NCBI RefSeq assembly: GCF_019097595.1
Contig: NC_080716.1
Coordinates: 15,462,901-15,526,900, forward strand
Origin: Hemibagrus wyckioides
Lineage: Eukaryota; Chordata; Actinopteri; Siluriformes; Bagridae
Direction: 5' to 3'
DNA length: 64,000 bases
Below, piece after piece: positions 41,898 to 53,510 of this stretch. How positions within the stretch are numbered: the stretch's first letter is position 1; each line of letters opens with the position of its first letter. Made by a program: the position numbers and the translations under genes. The notes under the pieces were generated by a model. The model made no database searches. It was not told where the DNA came from and worked only from the letters and a program-made list of their open reading frames with translations.

Positions 41898-44078
41898 CAG
41901 AGTAAAGTTGATGGCTAAAATCTCATTTGGCTTTGTGGCTAACAAATGCCCCATAAAGCCCTGTGACAACAGCTGTGTATCTTTCGCAGCCTGGCATCGA
42001 TCACACTCTTTGTACCAGCGAGCAACATCCAAAGAGAGACTTGGCCAATAACACCGCTGCCGAACCAGCTCTGTAGTGCGCTCTATGATGTCCATGTTGC
42101 TGACGTAACTGCTGCAGCACCTCAACTTTCAAAACCTCAAGCAACACCAATTGAAGAAGCTCCTCCTTATCACTGGGACAAAACCACTGGCGCTCTACCA
42201 GCCGGTCCCACTGGTGAAGCAAGGTCAAAACTGACCTAGACAAGTGCCTTCGTTCTTCAGGGCCGGGGTGAACTTTGCGATTCCAAAACCGCAATGCTTC
42301 TCTAATCGTGGGGTCAGCGGTCTGTAATACATGCAAATCCCCGACTGCATACCCAGGCAGTGTAGTGACTGCACACTGAGTTACCACCGTGGCAGGGTCT
42401 AACCCTGCCCACTGCCTCAGGGATGCTGGAACTGCAGTACCCAGGGCCAACCTACTTAACACCGTAGGCTCCGGTGAATACAACTGAGAAAGTGCATCTG
42501 CATTCCGATTACTCCTACCTGAATGATACTTGATATCAAAATCAAAAGTAGCCAGCTGGGCAGCCCACCACTGCTCAGTAGCACCAAGCTTGGCAGACAT
42601 GAGATGGCTCAGTGGATTGTTATCTGTAAACACAATACACTTATTACCCAACAGGTACTCCCGAAACTTCTCGTCATTGCCCACTTAAGCGCCAAAAACT
42701 CCAACTTCATGGAGCTATAGTTGGACATATTGCGCTCAGTGGGCCTAAGGCTACGACTTGCATAGGCCACTGGACGCACCTTACCTTCCTGTTCCTGTGA
42801 GAGGACTGCCCCCAACCCTTGGTGGCTAGCATCTATCTCCAGTACAAAAGGCTTAGAGAAATCAGCATAAGCTAATATCGGAGTAGTGGTAAGCTTCTGC
42901 TTCAATCCCTCAAAACTCTCCTGACAGATCTTATCCCATGCATCAAGGAAACTTCGGCCCAAATTCTTCCTAGGCTTGTTCTGACCACCTGCAAACTCTC
43001 CAACCAACCTATGTAATGGAGCAGACAATTTAGCAATCCCCTCAATGAAACGGCGGCAATAGCTGACAAAACCAAGGAAAGAACGCAATTCAGTGATGTT
43101 AGCAGGTCGTCGCCACTGAAGCACTGCCTCAATCTTAGCTTGATCGGTAGCTACCCGCTGGTACGAAATAACATGACCGAGGTATTTCACCTCTTGTTGG
43201 AAAAAGGCACACTTCCCTGATTTAACCTTTAGACCTTCCCGCTTCAAGCGACTTAAGACAACCTCCAACCTTTCTACGTGCTGGTCAACAGAGGAAGAGA
43301 ACACTACAATGTCATCCAAATACAAAAGTAAGGAACAATATTGCTGATCTCCGAACAATCATTCCATCAACTGCTGAAAAGTTTTGCAAAAGAGTCCAAA
43401 GGGCAGTCGATTCCACTCGAACAAGCCAAAGGGCATACAAAAAGCAGTCTTAGGCTTATCACCCTCAGTGACAGGGACCTGATTATACACACTGACTAAA
43501 TCCATCGTAGAAAACCAGCAGGCCCCTGTCAAGGCATCTAGCAATTCTTCAATGCATGGTAAAGGAAACGCATCCCTTCTGGTCTTAGAGTTAAGCTGAC
43601 GGTAGTCCTTTTTCTTAACTAACACAATTGGTGATGCATACGGGCTACTGCTCTCCCTTATGACTTGAGACTCCAACAGCTGATTAATGTGGGCTCTCAC
43701 AACCTCATAGTCTGAAGGGGGAATATGGCGATGATGCTGCCGTACAGGAATCTCATCTAGAAGAGGGATATCATGGGAAATAAGATTGGTACATCCCAAG
43801 TCACCCTCATAAGCTGAGAAAACTGTCTGGTACTTCTCAAGCAAAGCCTTGACCTTCCCCTGCTCCCTCTCAGGCAACCCTGAAAGGTCCACTGCCCGAA
43901 TCTGTTCCAAAACAGTTGAACCCACAGTCTGGATGGTTTGGGCAGACATAGTGGCAATTTCTGGTCTAACCTCAGTAATACCTAGAGGTAAACTGAGTAC
44001 ATACACACTAGTCAGGGTACCCAAAACATCTGACATGCCCACATTGACCACTGGCACATACACAGTGCTTCCAGTCAC
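41886..44078 (-). pseudogene. pol: Gypsy RT, RNase H and integrase zinc domain
   Basis: From 44,078 downwards: 'DIPLLDEIPVRQHHRHIPPS', 'YASPIVLVKKKDYRQLNSKT', 'FSTMDLVSVYNQVPV' and 'GLFEWNRLPFGLF'. A shift at about 43,360 follows, then catalytic YLDDIVVFSSS, 'YLGHVISYQ', 'FLGFVSYCRRFI', RNase H 'LEIDASHQGLGAVLSQEQEG' and 'VFTDNNPLSHL', and 'GRSNRNADALSQL'. At 42,125-41,900 comes the integrase zinc part with 'RCYWPSLSLDVARWYKEC'. It ends 'EILAINFTL' at Rex3, where the first core Asp is replaced by Asn. Frameshifts at about 43,360, 42,680 and 42,125. Confidence 0.87.
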
Positions 44079-44109
44079 CTACAACAATGAGGGAGATAGC
44101 AGCAAACCC

Positions 44110-44800
44110 TCAGGTAACCCTGACTAAGGGCTCAAGAAGCACGGCACTACTGACAAAGTGTTCTGCACAGGTGGCTCCTATGAACTTCATAGTCCCACCT
44201 GGGATGCAATATGCCCATGGACCACGCACCTTAACCTTGGCCACACCCCTAGACTGACCTTGACTTTGATGACAGTGCTGCAAAGCTTGAAACACAAAGG
44301 TTGGAACACTAGAGACCGATAGAGATTCAAAAAGTGCAGGGCCATGCTGGCCAAAGAGTTCCTGGTAACACCGCCCAAGTACATTCATCCCCAACACACC
44401 AGGGACTTGGACACACAAGCCCCCCGGAGGATCTCTGACCACCAGCACCCCACATTGCGGAACTATTTTACCACATAATTCAATATCCAACTCCATATAC
44501 CCAACAAAGGGGATAGAAAGACCGTTAGCAGCCCGAAGCTGCAGCCAGGAACAGGATCTAAGGTGCTCATAACCCCATGGTTCAAAACGCTGTAGAAAAC
44601 AACTCTGTAATTGTTGATACCATAGAACCTGTGTCTATTAAACATGAAACAGACACATCACCAATAAGAACATCCAGATGTGGACAGGCTGACATCAGGT
44701 TTGGGACAGAATTAGAAGGGACATTGATATCGGAGCCAACCTTCCCCCCAGCTGAACTGTGGCTCTTCAGCACGGCGGGAGCTAGTTTTCCGAAGGCTGA
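44110..44800 (-). pseudogene. pol: Gypsy protease region
   Basis: The minus strand at about 44,650-44,590 reads VSVSCLIDTGSMVSTITE, the aspartic protease active site (DTG). A following frame (44,496-44,110) has 'GVLVVRDPPGG' and 'VPGVLGMNVLGRCY', the flap partner region of the same protease type. The two are separated by a frameshift near 44,580. Confidence 0.8.
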
Positions 44801-44884
44801 GTGGACCGTGGCTGTCCGCCCTCTGACTCCCCTGGATTTCCCTGAGAACGCACAGGAGGGTGAGGGAGAACACGCTCTTCCTCA

Positions 44885-45640
44885 CACTCCCGAGCAAAAT
44901 GACCAGGCTTATGACACCATCTACAAATAACTGGGCCCTTTCGAACAGGCAGGGTGCAAGGGTGGGAATGAATCCCCTGAAAGTGTACAATACTTTGGGT
45001 GAGTTGATTCAACTGTGCCTGCTACAATTTTAGCATTTCCCTCAGCTCACTCATCTCAGACTGTCGGGGCAGGCTGTCTCTACGTAACTGGGCATCCCCA
45101 TGCACTCCATACTGAAAACCATGCACCACAGGAACGGACTGACTTCGCCCCCTTGCCCCATCCGGCATCCCCTCTTGCTCCCACTTAATGGCCTCACTAC
45201 AAACGTCTAATAAGGTCGAATCAGGTTGGCGAGGACCAATTGTTTTAACTCACGGTGAAGGGCATTATCTGAAACATATTCCACAAATTGATCCCTCAAC
45301 ACTATCTCTGCATTTGGAATAGCATTGGGGGACCTCTGCCTAATTTTCTTCAGCAGGCCCAGGAGGGCAAGAGAAAACTCTAAAAGGGTTTCCCCCCTCC
45401 TGCTGTCTCCGCGAGAAAAAGGCCTCCTGCAGGGCAACATAGGACTGGGAGCAACCATACAGCTCTCTCAAAATGGAAATAATTTTGGTGGGATCTTCAC
45501 GCTCAACTGTGGAACGATAGTGAATCTCTTCACGGGCCTCTCCCTCTAAATGGTCAAACAAAAAGAAGGCTTGCTCAGCCACTGATAATCGACAGGCACG
45601 AATACAAGCTTGCGCTTCATCCACCCATTAATCTATACCA
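44885..45640 (-). pseudogene. gag: Gypsy gag with zinc knuckle
   Basis: The minus strand reads EQAFFLFDHLEGEAREEIHY and 'LRELYGCSQSYVALQEAFFS' (45,624-45,400). After a shift comes 'LRDQFVEYVSDNALHRELKQ' (about 45,300), and then a CCHC knuckle CRWCHKPGHFARECE at about 44,935-44,890. These fit the Gag of a gypsy clade with long N-terminal helices. The N-terminal part above 45,640 is in broken frames, with 'ELQVLRELVAQLGVDN' style sequence near 45,850. Confidence 0.75.
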
Positions 45641-46110
45641 ACCCCGGACCGACCGTTAAACTTTGGACATTTATGATCCCTTGGTATAAACACAAATTGC
45701 TCAACCGATCATGCACTAGAGCCAACTACTGGACCAGCAGGGACTGACGAAGTTCCACTAGAAGGGCCCACAAAAAACCCAGGTGAAGCAGCTTGACTCT
45801 GCTCGCGTCGCAAATTCTCGTTATCTACTCCAAGTTGAGCCACCAGCTCCCGTAATACTTGTAACTCTTCTCCCATTCTCTATCCCTTAACAGCACCTAC
45901 CTGCACACTAGAGAAGGAGGGAGATGCAAGAAAATTTGATCCCAGGCTACTCCAAATCCAATCAACCCACAGCACTGTTGTCTTACTGCTCAGAAAAGAA
46001 AACAAAACTCACTAAAGACAAACAAACAAAAGAGGTAACAAATACAATGCAATTACTCTGCATACACGTCTTTACCTCAATATGGAACAATCCTGCCGAC
46101 TACGCCAGAT

Positions 46111-47656
46111 TGTGGCGAAAGAGAGTCCGACCCAGTTTTAGTATACATGCAATAAACCAAATAGAGGCAAGATTTTCAATTTCAGTCAACTAAACCGACT
46201 ACGCCACCCTGTTAGGTACAGGGAACCCTTGAACAATAATTCATGTAAGCACACAGGTTCGTTAGTCCAAAAGGAGGCAAAGTAGTGGATGCAGAAATAC
46301 AAAAATACAAAAGCTTTATTAACAAAAACAGTTCATTACATACCACTCAATAAAATTCATTAAAATCCCCAGGACACAAAGATCAACCACTACAGTAAAG
46401 ACCGGAAAGGACTGTCACCCAAATGTCTACACACACACACACACACACAAATACAAATAAGCAAACATGAATACACTATGAATACACTTCCTTATTGGTC
46501 TACTCAAAAATACCTCGGCAAATACACACTCAACTCACTCACACCGCACACTAGTGAGATCATGCACAGCCACACAGCACGCAGTGAAGGAAGCACCACC
46601 AGCAAACAGGAAGGACAACTTGAGGCCTGCCCTAGGGCTTGACTCCTAGAAAACATGAAATAAAGAAAACAATTATATATGCACAGAAACTATACAAAAT
46701 ATAATCAGGCGCGCAAAGAAAAAGAAAAGAAACAATTTACAACTAGATCGCATAAAGCACAGAACGGACAAGCCAAACAATACAATGTTGGAAAAAATGT
46801 ACATATGAAACTCTGGTATAATCCGGGGCAAAATGTCCATAGAAAATAACCAAAAAAATAATTTAAACAAAATCAAGAACTACCCGTCTCACGCCCAGCG
46901 ACAGAAGACACTACACCTGCGGAAGCAGGAGGCACAGCCGGTGTAACACCAGCACGAGACCGCACGCAACGAAGAAAAGAAACCAAAACCAAAAAAATCC
47001 AAAACGTCCTTAATCCAATCGCAGTTTCATTTAAAAAAAAGCAACAGTTTCGGCAGTTTAATTCATAAAACCAGTAGTTTTCATGAAGACAGCGAGCTCA
47101 TTCACAAAACCATCAATAACAGTTTCATGCATAAAACAGCAAGTTCATGCGTAAGACAACAGTGCCGCAGGGTGCCGCCCTGCAATGTCAGATATCCAAG
47201 AGGCTATCTCATTCCCATAATTGTAGCCTTCACCTGAAAAACAAAAAATGATTTTTTTACATTATGTGCCAATTCATCGCAATATTTAACACCTTATTTT
47301 ACCTACCGTCATTTTACCGCTACGGTCAGAATTCCTGTCATACACCCCCAACGGCCCACACATCCACTATGATGACTGAAAAACAAAACACTATCGGCTA
47401 AGGGGCTAAAGGCAAGAAAACCAAAGATCATAGAGCAGTCTAACTGGCCTTAGCCAAGTAGCCACTATACATACCGTAAACGCAGCAGAGGCCCTGAGCT
47501 ATACCGGAAATGGGCTGTCCCAAAGCTATGATGCACACCGGGTGGCGCCCCATACCCTGGAATATATATACACTCCCCAATCATATTGTGATTAAACCAC
47601 GCCCTGCTCATTACAGCTCTGCTTTGGCACACAATCCAAGTGTGGGACTCACTACA
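46111..47656 (-). repeat. LTR of large gypsy element (right)
   Basis: 1,546 bp. Contains about 46,776-47,345, which the left LTR lacks, and a (CA)n tract at about 46,432. Confidence 0.88.
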
Positions 47657-47660
47657 CAAT

Positions 47661-47850
47661 ATATCCCAAAGTTATTCAGAGGGGTTGAGCTCAGGGATCT
47701 GTGCAGGACACTCAGGTTTCTCCACTCCAGCCATTGTGAAACATGTCCTCATGGATCTCACTTTGTGCTCAGAGGCATTGTCATACTGGAACAGGTTTGG
47801 GCTCCTTAGTTTCAGTGAACGTGCCCACAAACTATTGGCCATCTAGTGTA
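47661..47850. mobile_element. DNA-transposon remnant
   Basis: Blocks such as 'ggggttgagctcagggatctg', 'tcactttgtgctcagaggca' and 'ttgtcatactggaacaggtt' recur in fish Tc1/mariner-like repeat families as I recall them. No ends identified. Confidence 0.4.
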
Positions 47851-50250
47851 TGCTCAAGCATGGCTACTGCATTCTTTATGCTAGTAGTAGTTTACTGTTT
47901 TCTTATGTTGCTTATGTGGAGTGTCATTAAGTGTTTATTCTTTTGTTTGATGAATGCTCTCTGGTAGGTGGGGACTGAGCAGTTTTTGTGTTTTGGTTTC
48001 AAATCGTGTTTTAAATCACAGGCAGCTACCAGTGTAGAGAATAAACCATCTGAATGATGTCAAGGGAAGACCTGCCAGGACCAAGATGTAGTCTAGTCTG
48101 ATGACAGGGCACTGAACAAGAACCGGAGTGGCCTAAGAAGAAATAAATAGTGTTCTATAGGACAAACTTTCCTGACCATGTAACATCAGTAACATAAGCA
48201 GACCCTGATAGCTGTATAGATGTTTGTCCAGAACTCCAACAAGCTTTTCTGCACTTTCCAATAGAGTGATAACAAAAGCTTTATGTGGCCAGTAAACAAG
48301 CTGAAATATGAACTATTTATTATTTTTATTACAGTATTTATGTCGTAATTTATTTCATAATATGGTAACAATAATTCAGCTTAACTGTGAAATAAAAAGC
48401 AGCAGACTAATGAATAGCATACAAGGTGAAAATACGGCACATATTACGTGGTTTGAACACTGCAGAAAATGATATCCATATTTTTATAAATTTGTGCAAC
48501 AAAACATACTTTTACAATAGTTATAGTTTATTTTATAAACTATATAAAATATATAGTATAAATTAAATAAAATGAATGTGGCAATCTATGTGGCACTAAT
48601 GTGTTTTTAACATGGTGAAAAAGGTTAATAAAGTAAAATAATGTCCTGTGAACCGTGAGATCATGGTTAATATTAAACACAAGGGATGACTTGAATTTGC
48701 CTGTTCGTAGGGAGTGTTCTGAAAAGCAGTATAGTGTTAGGAACACCCAGCTCTGTCATATCACTGTTTCCACGTGACCTATTTCATCAGAGCTTTTACA
48801 CTGTGCAAACACTGTCTTTGTTGTCACACAGTGAAGTCCTTCTGGTTTATAGTAAGATCCACACAGTGTTTTACTACTGTGATGCAAGCCTTTTAGTGCA
48901 AATCAAAACCACTTCACGTCACAGTGAAACAAAGCTGTCTGTTAGTTGATAATGTGACCAGAAATACGTACGTTTTTTGGTGTGCCTAAAAAAAGAAGTG
49001 CCAAAACTTAAACACAACTGAATGAGTAGATAATAGCTTATTAAAGGTCAAACCTAGTCCAGGTTAAACCCTTTGCTGTGCTTATCATTACATACAAATT
49101 CACTGATGTTAATGTTTAAGAGTACACAATAAGCTGGAAAACAGAGACTGGATACGGAACAAACCTTCAGTCATACAATAGGTACACACAATAGCTAGAA
49201 ACACTTCATTATGAAATCTCACAATGGTTGTAAGATGAGCAAGGCACTTTCCTCTCTTACACATGCATCATTAATGCTTTCGTAGAACCATGGATGTCAC
49301 TTTTGCCATTTTGTAAGTAATCCAATGTTTGTTAAACGAGTGTCAGCAGAGTTAAGCGTTTTCTCTAACAAACAGTTTTGTCACTTGTTACACTGCTGAA
49401 AAAGTTTTACCTTGTTTATGTTCTTCCATGGCATATGAATAACCACAAATATATCTTGTCAGACTAGCATCAGTGACCGTTAAGATAACAAAATATCTCA
49501 TTGTCACGAAAAAATAGGGGAGTCTGAGTGTATGAGTCCAGCAGCATATGAAAAGATGTTTTTGGCTCATCTGTTAAGGCCTTGTTATGTGGGCATATGG
49601 AGTCCCATGAGGTTCAGAGCTTCACACCTATCCTTTACATGCCACATTATCCTCTGTGGGAAAAACAGAGGGAAGGTCTAAAACTTTACACAGTTATCAT
49701 AGAAACAAATAACATATCATTGTCAGTCATAGAGGTCTGACATGGAGGCTTATTTGATGCTGAAGGAGAGAATAGGGATAGACACCTTGAGGAAGAAAGT
49801 GTGGTGTTAATCCAAAAATCCCAGTCATTAAATAATTTAATTTTATAAGATATACCCCACTCTCAAAATATGCTACTTAATGAAACTCTCAAGCTTAGTA
49901 CATTCCCTAACTGTGACCTTTGCCCTCAGGGTTCAGTGGGCTTTTATGCACATACTCTGGAACTGTCCAAAAACTCATGTATGTATTACTATAAGCTGCC
50001 CTAGGATCAAGTATACACATTCTCTAGTAATAAAATTCATCTAAATAATTAGTGTAATAATTAATTATATATTAATTATGTTAATATATCATTAATTATT
50101 GTATTAAGTTATAAAGACAGCAATGCAATTAGTTTTTTTGCTTTTAATTGTCTTTTGTGATCAATTAACAGAAAAAAGTACAGTTGTAACAAATGATAGT
50201 ACAACAAAACTGAAATATGAAGGAAAAAAAACATAAGAACTACAATAACC
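47851..50250. other. Long stretch without recognised genes
   Basis: AT-rich, no conserved coding pattern, no terminal repeats seen on either strand. Confidence 0.5.
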
Positions 50251-50276
50251 ATTTCATTTTCCACATGGAGAAGTAC

Positions 50277-50282
50277 TTTATT
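50277..50282 (-). promoter_or_regulatory. Polyadenylation signal for the PELP1-like gene
   Basis: AATAAA on the minus strand, about 145 bp after the stop at 50,427. Confidence 0.5.
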
Positions 50283-50426
50283 GTAAATGTTACAGAAAAG
50301 GAAAGTACTCCAATAATAAGGTTAAGTAAGAAGGCTGAAGGCATGAAACCCATGTTCAGAACACAAAGATGTCTGTACATCTTCCCTCACACTGGGTAGA
50401 CTGCTGGTTGCTCAGTGAGAAGTAAT

Positions 50427-51037
50427 TTACACAAAATACTGACCAGCTGTTTGTCTGAAGGGATCCCAGAATCCTCTATGGTTCCTCCATGCGGAACATG
50501 CCCACCCCCCCTCTTCTTGCCCTTCCATCATTACTTCCCCCTCCTCTGCACCAATTACATCCCTCAGATTGTCAGCCTCCAAGGCCTGGATCTCTTCCTC
50601 ATCGTCCTCCTCCTCCTCCTCTTCTTCTTCTTCTTCTTCTTCTTCTTTTTCTTCATCCATCTCCTCTCCTTCATCGTCCTCGTCATCAAAGCCCTCAAAT
50701 TTTCCATGTTGGTAGTACCCAGCATGAAACTCGTCTTCATCCTCATCATCTTCATCCAGGCCTTCTTCTTCTTCCTCCTCCTCCAGTTCATTTTCATCCT
50801 CCATCTCCTCCTCCTCCTCCTCCTCATCATCATCATCAGTCCTATTGATGATGATGACATTCTGGTCCTGATCATTGGCGGCCGGCTGGCTGCTGGACTG
50901 TGCTAGTTGGTTCTGGAGCTGCATGTGTAAGGACAGTCCAAGCTGACTTGGCTGCCTCCTTGTGAAGGTTGCATCAAAATTTGCTGTAGCTGGGCACCAA
51001 CAGGCAGAGGTGCTGCCAATTGTGCACGCTCAGCTAC
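50427..51037 (-). pseudogene. pelp1: PELP1-like last exon with acidic tail
   Basis: The acceptor (cctctgctcag) ends at 51038 on the minus strand. The exon starts VAERAQLAAPLPVGAQLQQI. Another frame (from about 50,950) gives LHMQLQNQLAQSSSQPAAND and a long Glu/Asp region, including a run of 13 Glu, down to TAA at 50427. The two frames differ by one step, so there is an indel or a tiny intron near 50,960. A proline/leucine-rich protein with a very acidic C-terminus fits PELP1, a scaffold of the ribosome-processing rixosome and a nuclear receptor coregulator. The name rests mainly on the upstream exons. Confidence 0.55.
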
Positions 51038-51068
51038 CTGAGCAGAGGAGGAGAGTAGCCACTCACCT

Positions 51069-51262
51069 TGGGCTCCACTGACACCCACTGGTGTAGAAAG
51101 GACAGGAGGACCTAGGGTGTGGCATGTGGTTCTCCAAGGAACTCAGGAGTGAAGCATAGTCTAAGCTCAGAGGATGTCGGGGAGCAAAAGAAGGCCCTGG
51201 TGCAGGTGCCCCCAAGAGTGTAGGGTGACCATGTAATGCAAATGCAAGCACGTTTAAAGCAA
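51069..51262 (-). pseudogene. pelp1: PELP1-like internal exon
   Basis: The minus strand reads LAFALHGHPTLLGAPAPGPS, 'PLSLDYASLLSSLENH', and ends at donor aag|gtgagt (about 51,069). It precedes the acidic exon by a very short intron. Rich in Pro and Leu. The upstream border is unclear because a transposon-like repeat lies just above (51,471-51,755). Confidence 0.45.
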
Positions 51263-51470
51263 TGCCATAGCTTATGTCTTCTTGATTTTAGATATCTGGA
51301 TAGTAAAACACCCTCTAGAACTGCTATGAAAATAAGCAAAAATAAGAACATGCTGTTTATCTTTGTTTAGCTTTGACCATTCTCATTAAATAACAGTATT
51401 TTGTAATAATATTTTCTTTCAAGAATATAACTGCAAGCTATTCTGTGGGATAAAAAGAAATGGAATATTC

Positions 51471-51755
51471 TTCATTGCCCACATGCATCAATGATCCTTG
51501 GCCGCCCGTGACCATGTCACCCATTAACTTGTTCCACTTTTGGTAGGTACTTACTGTATGCATACCTGGAGCCCCACAAGACCTGCTGTTTTGGAGATGC
51601 ACTGACCCAGCCAAAGTAACTCAGATCCTTACAACTTTTCAATTGTTTCTACTTCCAAGACATCAACTTTGAGAACTCACTTTTCACTGTCTGCCTAATA
51701 TATCCTTCCCACTTACAGATGCCACTGCAATGAGATAATAAAGGTCATGATAATA
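51471..51755. mobile_element. Fish DNA-transposon fragment in PELP1-like gene
   Basis: Contains 'ccacttttggtaggtactta', 'ccccacaagacctgctg', 'ttttggagatgcactgaccc' and 'ctaatatatccttcccac', a known order in a teleost non-autonomous element. The piece at 2,495-2,553 looks like the end of the same family. It occupies the place where central exons of the gene would be expected. Confidence 0.6.
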
Positions 51756-51798
51756 TTTTTTCAGTGTAAATTTGTAACAAATGATCTTTAAAACTTAC

Positions 51799-51886
51799 AG
51801 TGTTCTTAATGCCAACAGCCAGGGCACGGCACACTAAATTAAGGACATGCTGAATGGGAAGATGCACTGAGGTGACTGGATCAATG
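51799..51886 (-). pseudogene. pelp1: PELP1-like exon (RIX1 domain)
   Basis: An 88-bp minus-strand exon lies between acceptor (cttgtttgtag) and donor (cact|gtaag). It joins the upstream exon in phase: (AG)C-ATT gives S-IDPVTSVHLPIQHVLNLVCR, then ALAVGIKNT. This looks like the PELP1/RIX1 helical repeat '-LP-q-vL-L-CRaLAV--K'. Splice sites and frame are intact. Confidence 0.6.
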
Positions 51887-52196
51887 CTACAAACAAGATA
51901 AACACACAAAGATTTGTCTTTGGATCAACTTTCATAGACAAAGATTAAGCATGTTTGTCACGACATACTATTTTCAAGCAGGTCAACATTTAGTAAAATT
52001 ATTTAATTGCTACAGTACATTCATACAAATATATAAATAAATATATTGAAATAAATATAGCATTACCAGATTAATACATGCTTCCAATGAAGAAGAAGAA
52101 ACCATGGCAATGAAAAAAGATGTATTCATACCTAAGCTATTCAGCATATCTTATAGTTTCATTAGGTACATGGTTTGAGAAAGCAAACATACACAC

Positions 52197-52321
52197 CTGA
52201 GTGTATGTTTAAGAGCCAGGCACACTGCTCTGTAGTGAAGGTGTAGCTGAAGAATCAACAGGGGATCAACGTCGTCCAGCAGAGGAAAGGGCAGCCCTAC
52301 TCCTGGACCCTCATACTGCAT
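52197..52321 (-). pseudogene. pelp1: PELP1-like upstream exon (RIX1 domain)
   Basis: The minus strand from ATG 52321 reads MQYEGPGVGLPFPLLDDVDP, then LLILQLHLHYRAVCLALKHT, to donor cag|gtgtgt at 52197/52196. The last part resembles the PELP1 'L-RLHY-ACLALRHTL' helix. The ATG may simply be an internal Met, because PELP1 has several exons before this region. None is visible upstream, where a DIRS element lies. The gene is therefore a fragment. Confidence 0.55.
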
Positions 52322-52695
52322 GGTTTCTTCTGAGGATTTTAAATGTAGACTTGAGAAAAATGCTTTGACTTCAGGCCAGTTAACTTGTAAAGTGTTTGGC
52401 TGTGTTTACTTTCCGCTTTGTGTCATTTTAAGTGAACATGTTGAACATAAACCTTTAGTTCTCTGTTAAACATTCGCTCGTTATCTCACTATGGGAAACA
52501 CCTCAGGCTTGATAGACTATGGAATCACCAATTACACCACGTCTGTCCACAGGGCAGACTAATCACAGCTCACCAACTGGGACCGACATATACAGCTGCG
52601 GCATTCTTGTTCTCTTCCCCATGAAGACTTTCCTCAGCACCGCAGCTGCACTGCTCCAGTTCACAGACGTACCATTAAGGTAAATTTAGAATTGC
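52322..52695. other. Spacer between PELP1-like fragment and DIRS element
   Basis: No gene recognised. DIRS terminal repeats might lie here but I could not identify them. Confidence 0.4.
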
Positions 52696-52729
52696 TAACG
52701 TGTCAAGGGAAGCTATACATCCGTCTACC

Positions 52730-53510
52730 ATGTTGGGGTCCAAGATCCCACCCTTGTCCCGCAGCATGTGGGTTTATGATTTCTGGCAGAGATCCCCATC
52801 CGATGTGTATAGCTTGCATGGGTGTCAAGCATGCGCAAGCTGCACTTGTGGATGTGGAGAGCTGTGTGCATTGCTGAGTTATGCCGGCAAGTATTCTAGA
52901 AAGAAGGCTTTGGGTGGCCACCTCCTCTGGCGAAAATCCATGTCTCTCTGCAGCTCCTCCAGTTAAAGAGTTCCCCGAGCCCACGCCACTTTTTGACAAG
53001 CAACTACTGGAGGAAGGCAAGGAGCTGGTGGGGGATGAGGAGGAAGACGAGGAGATGCTAGCTCGTCTCCTCAGAGATGGGCCAGATGATGAGGAGGACG
53101 ATGCCATCCTTTCTGTGGCTCAGGTGTCCAGACCCGCGAGTGTGCAAAGTGGCAAACTGCTGTCGAATTTGGTGGATGCTGACTTGATAGAGGTTTGTAA
53201 ACATGCAGCAGTACAGGGGTTTAAACGCGATACTTATGACAGAAAAAGGCTCCCTTACCACCTTTCCCTGATGAAACAACTGCTTCCCACCCTACCAGCG
53301 TGTGTGGCAGAAATTAAGCGGTTGTGGGACAAGCCCTTCTCTCACAGAGTGACCGTCAAGGGTTACTCTGTAATATCGTACTCTGTAATATATATAATAT
53401 GGAAATCTGTAATATTACAGACCTCAATCTATGCACTTCATGTGGCACTGTGCAGAGCTGCGGCCATTCGGCGCTGCAGGCGAGAGGTCGCTATGGCTTA
53501 ACCTGTCGAG
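52730..53510 (+). pseudogene. gag: DIRS gag-like region
   Basis: It starts 'CPAACGFMISGRDPHPMCIA' and 'CMGVKHAQAAL' with Cys/His spacing 'C-P-C...D-H--C-aCLG--HA-aAL', typical for the start of DIRS Gag. After a stop at 52,875 it continues with an acidic stretch (about 53,000-53,110) and 'LVDADLIEVCKHAAVQGFKR' and 'LPYHLSLMKQLLPTLPACVAE'. It ends at 53,501. Function: probable coat protein. Confidence 0.72.

Larger units (their letters stand above)
36711..47656 (-). mobile_element. Large Ty3/gypsy element, split by Rex3
   Basis: LTRs at 36,711-37,764 and 46,111-47,656 bound gag and pol on the minus strand. CAAT at 36707-36710 and 47657-47660 is the 4-bp target duplication. Just inside the 5' LTR (element sense) lies TGGCGTAGTCGGCAGGAT at about 46,090-46,107, a likely primer-binding site. 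Pol order is PR-RT-RH-IN. Several frames are broken, and a 2.8-kb Rex3 LINE is inserted at the start of the integrase core. Confidence 0.92.

Noticed and set aside
47851..50250. Short frames of 60-75 codons in the quiet stretch
   Set aside because: None has a domain, splice support or composition unlike chance.
50415..50906. Plus-strand Pro/Leu/Phe-rich frames opposite the acidic exon
   Set aside because: Shadow of the GA-rich coding strand; no homology, low complexity.
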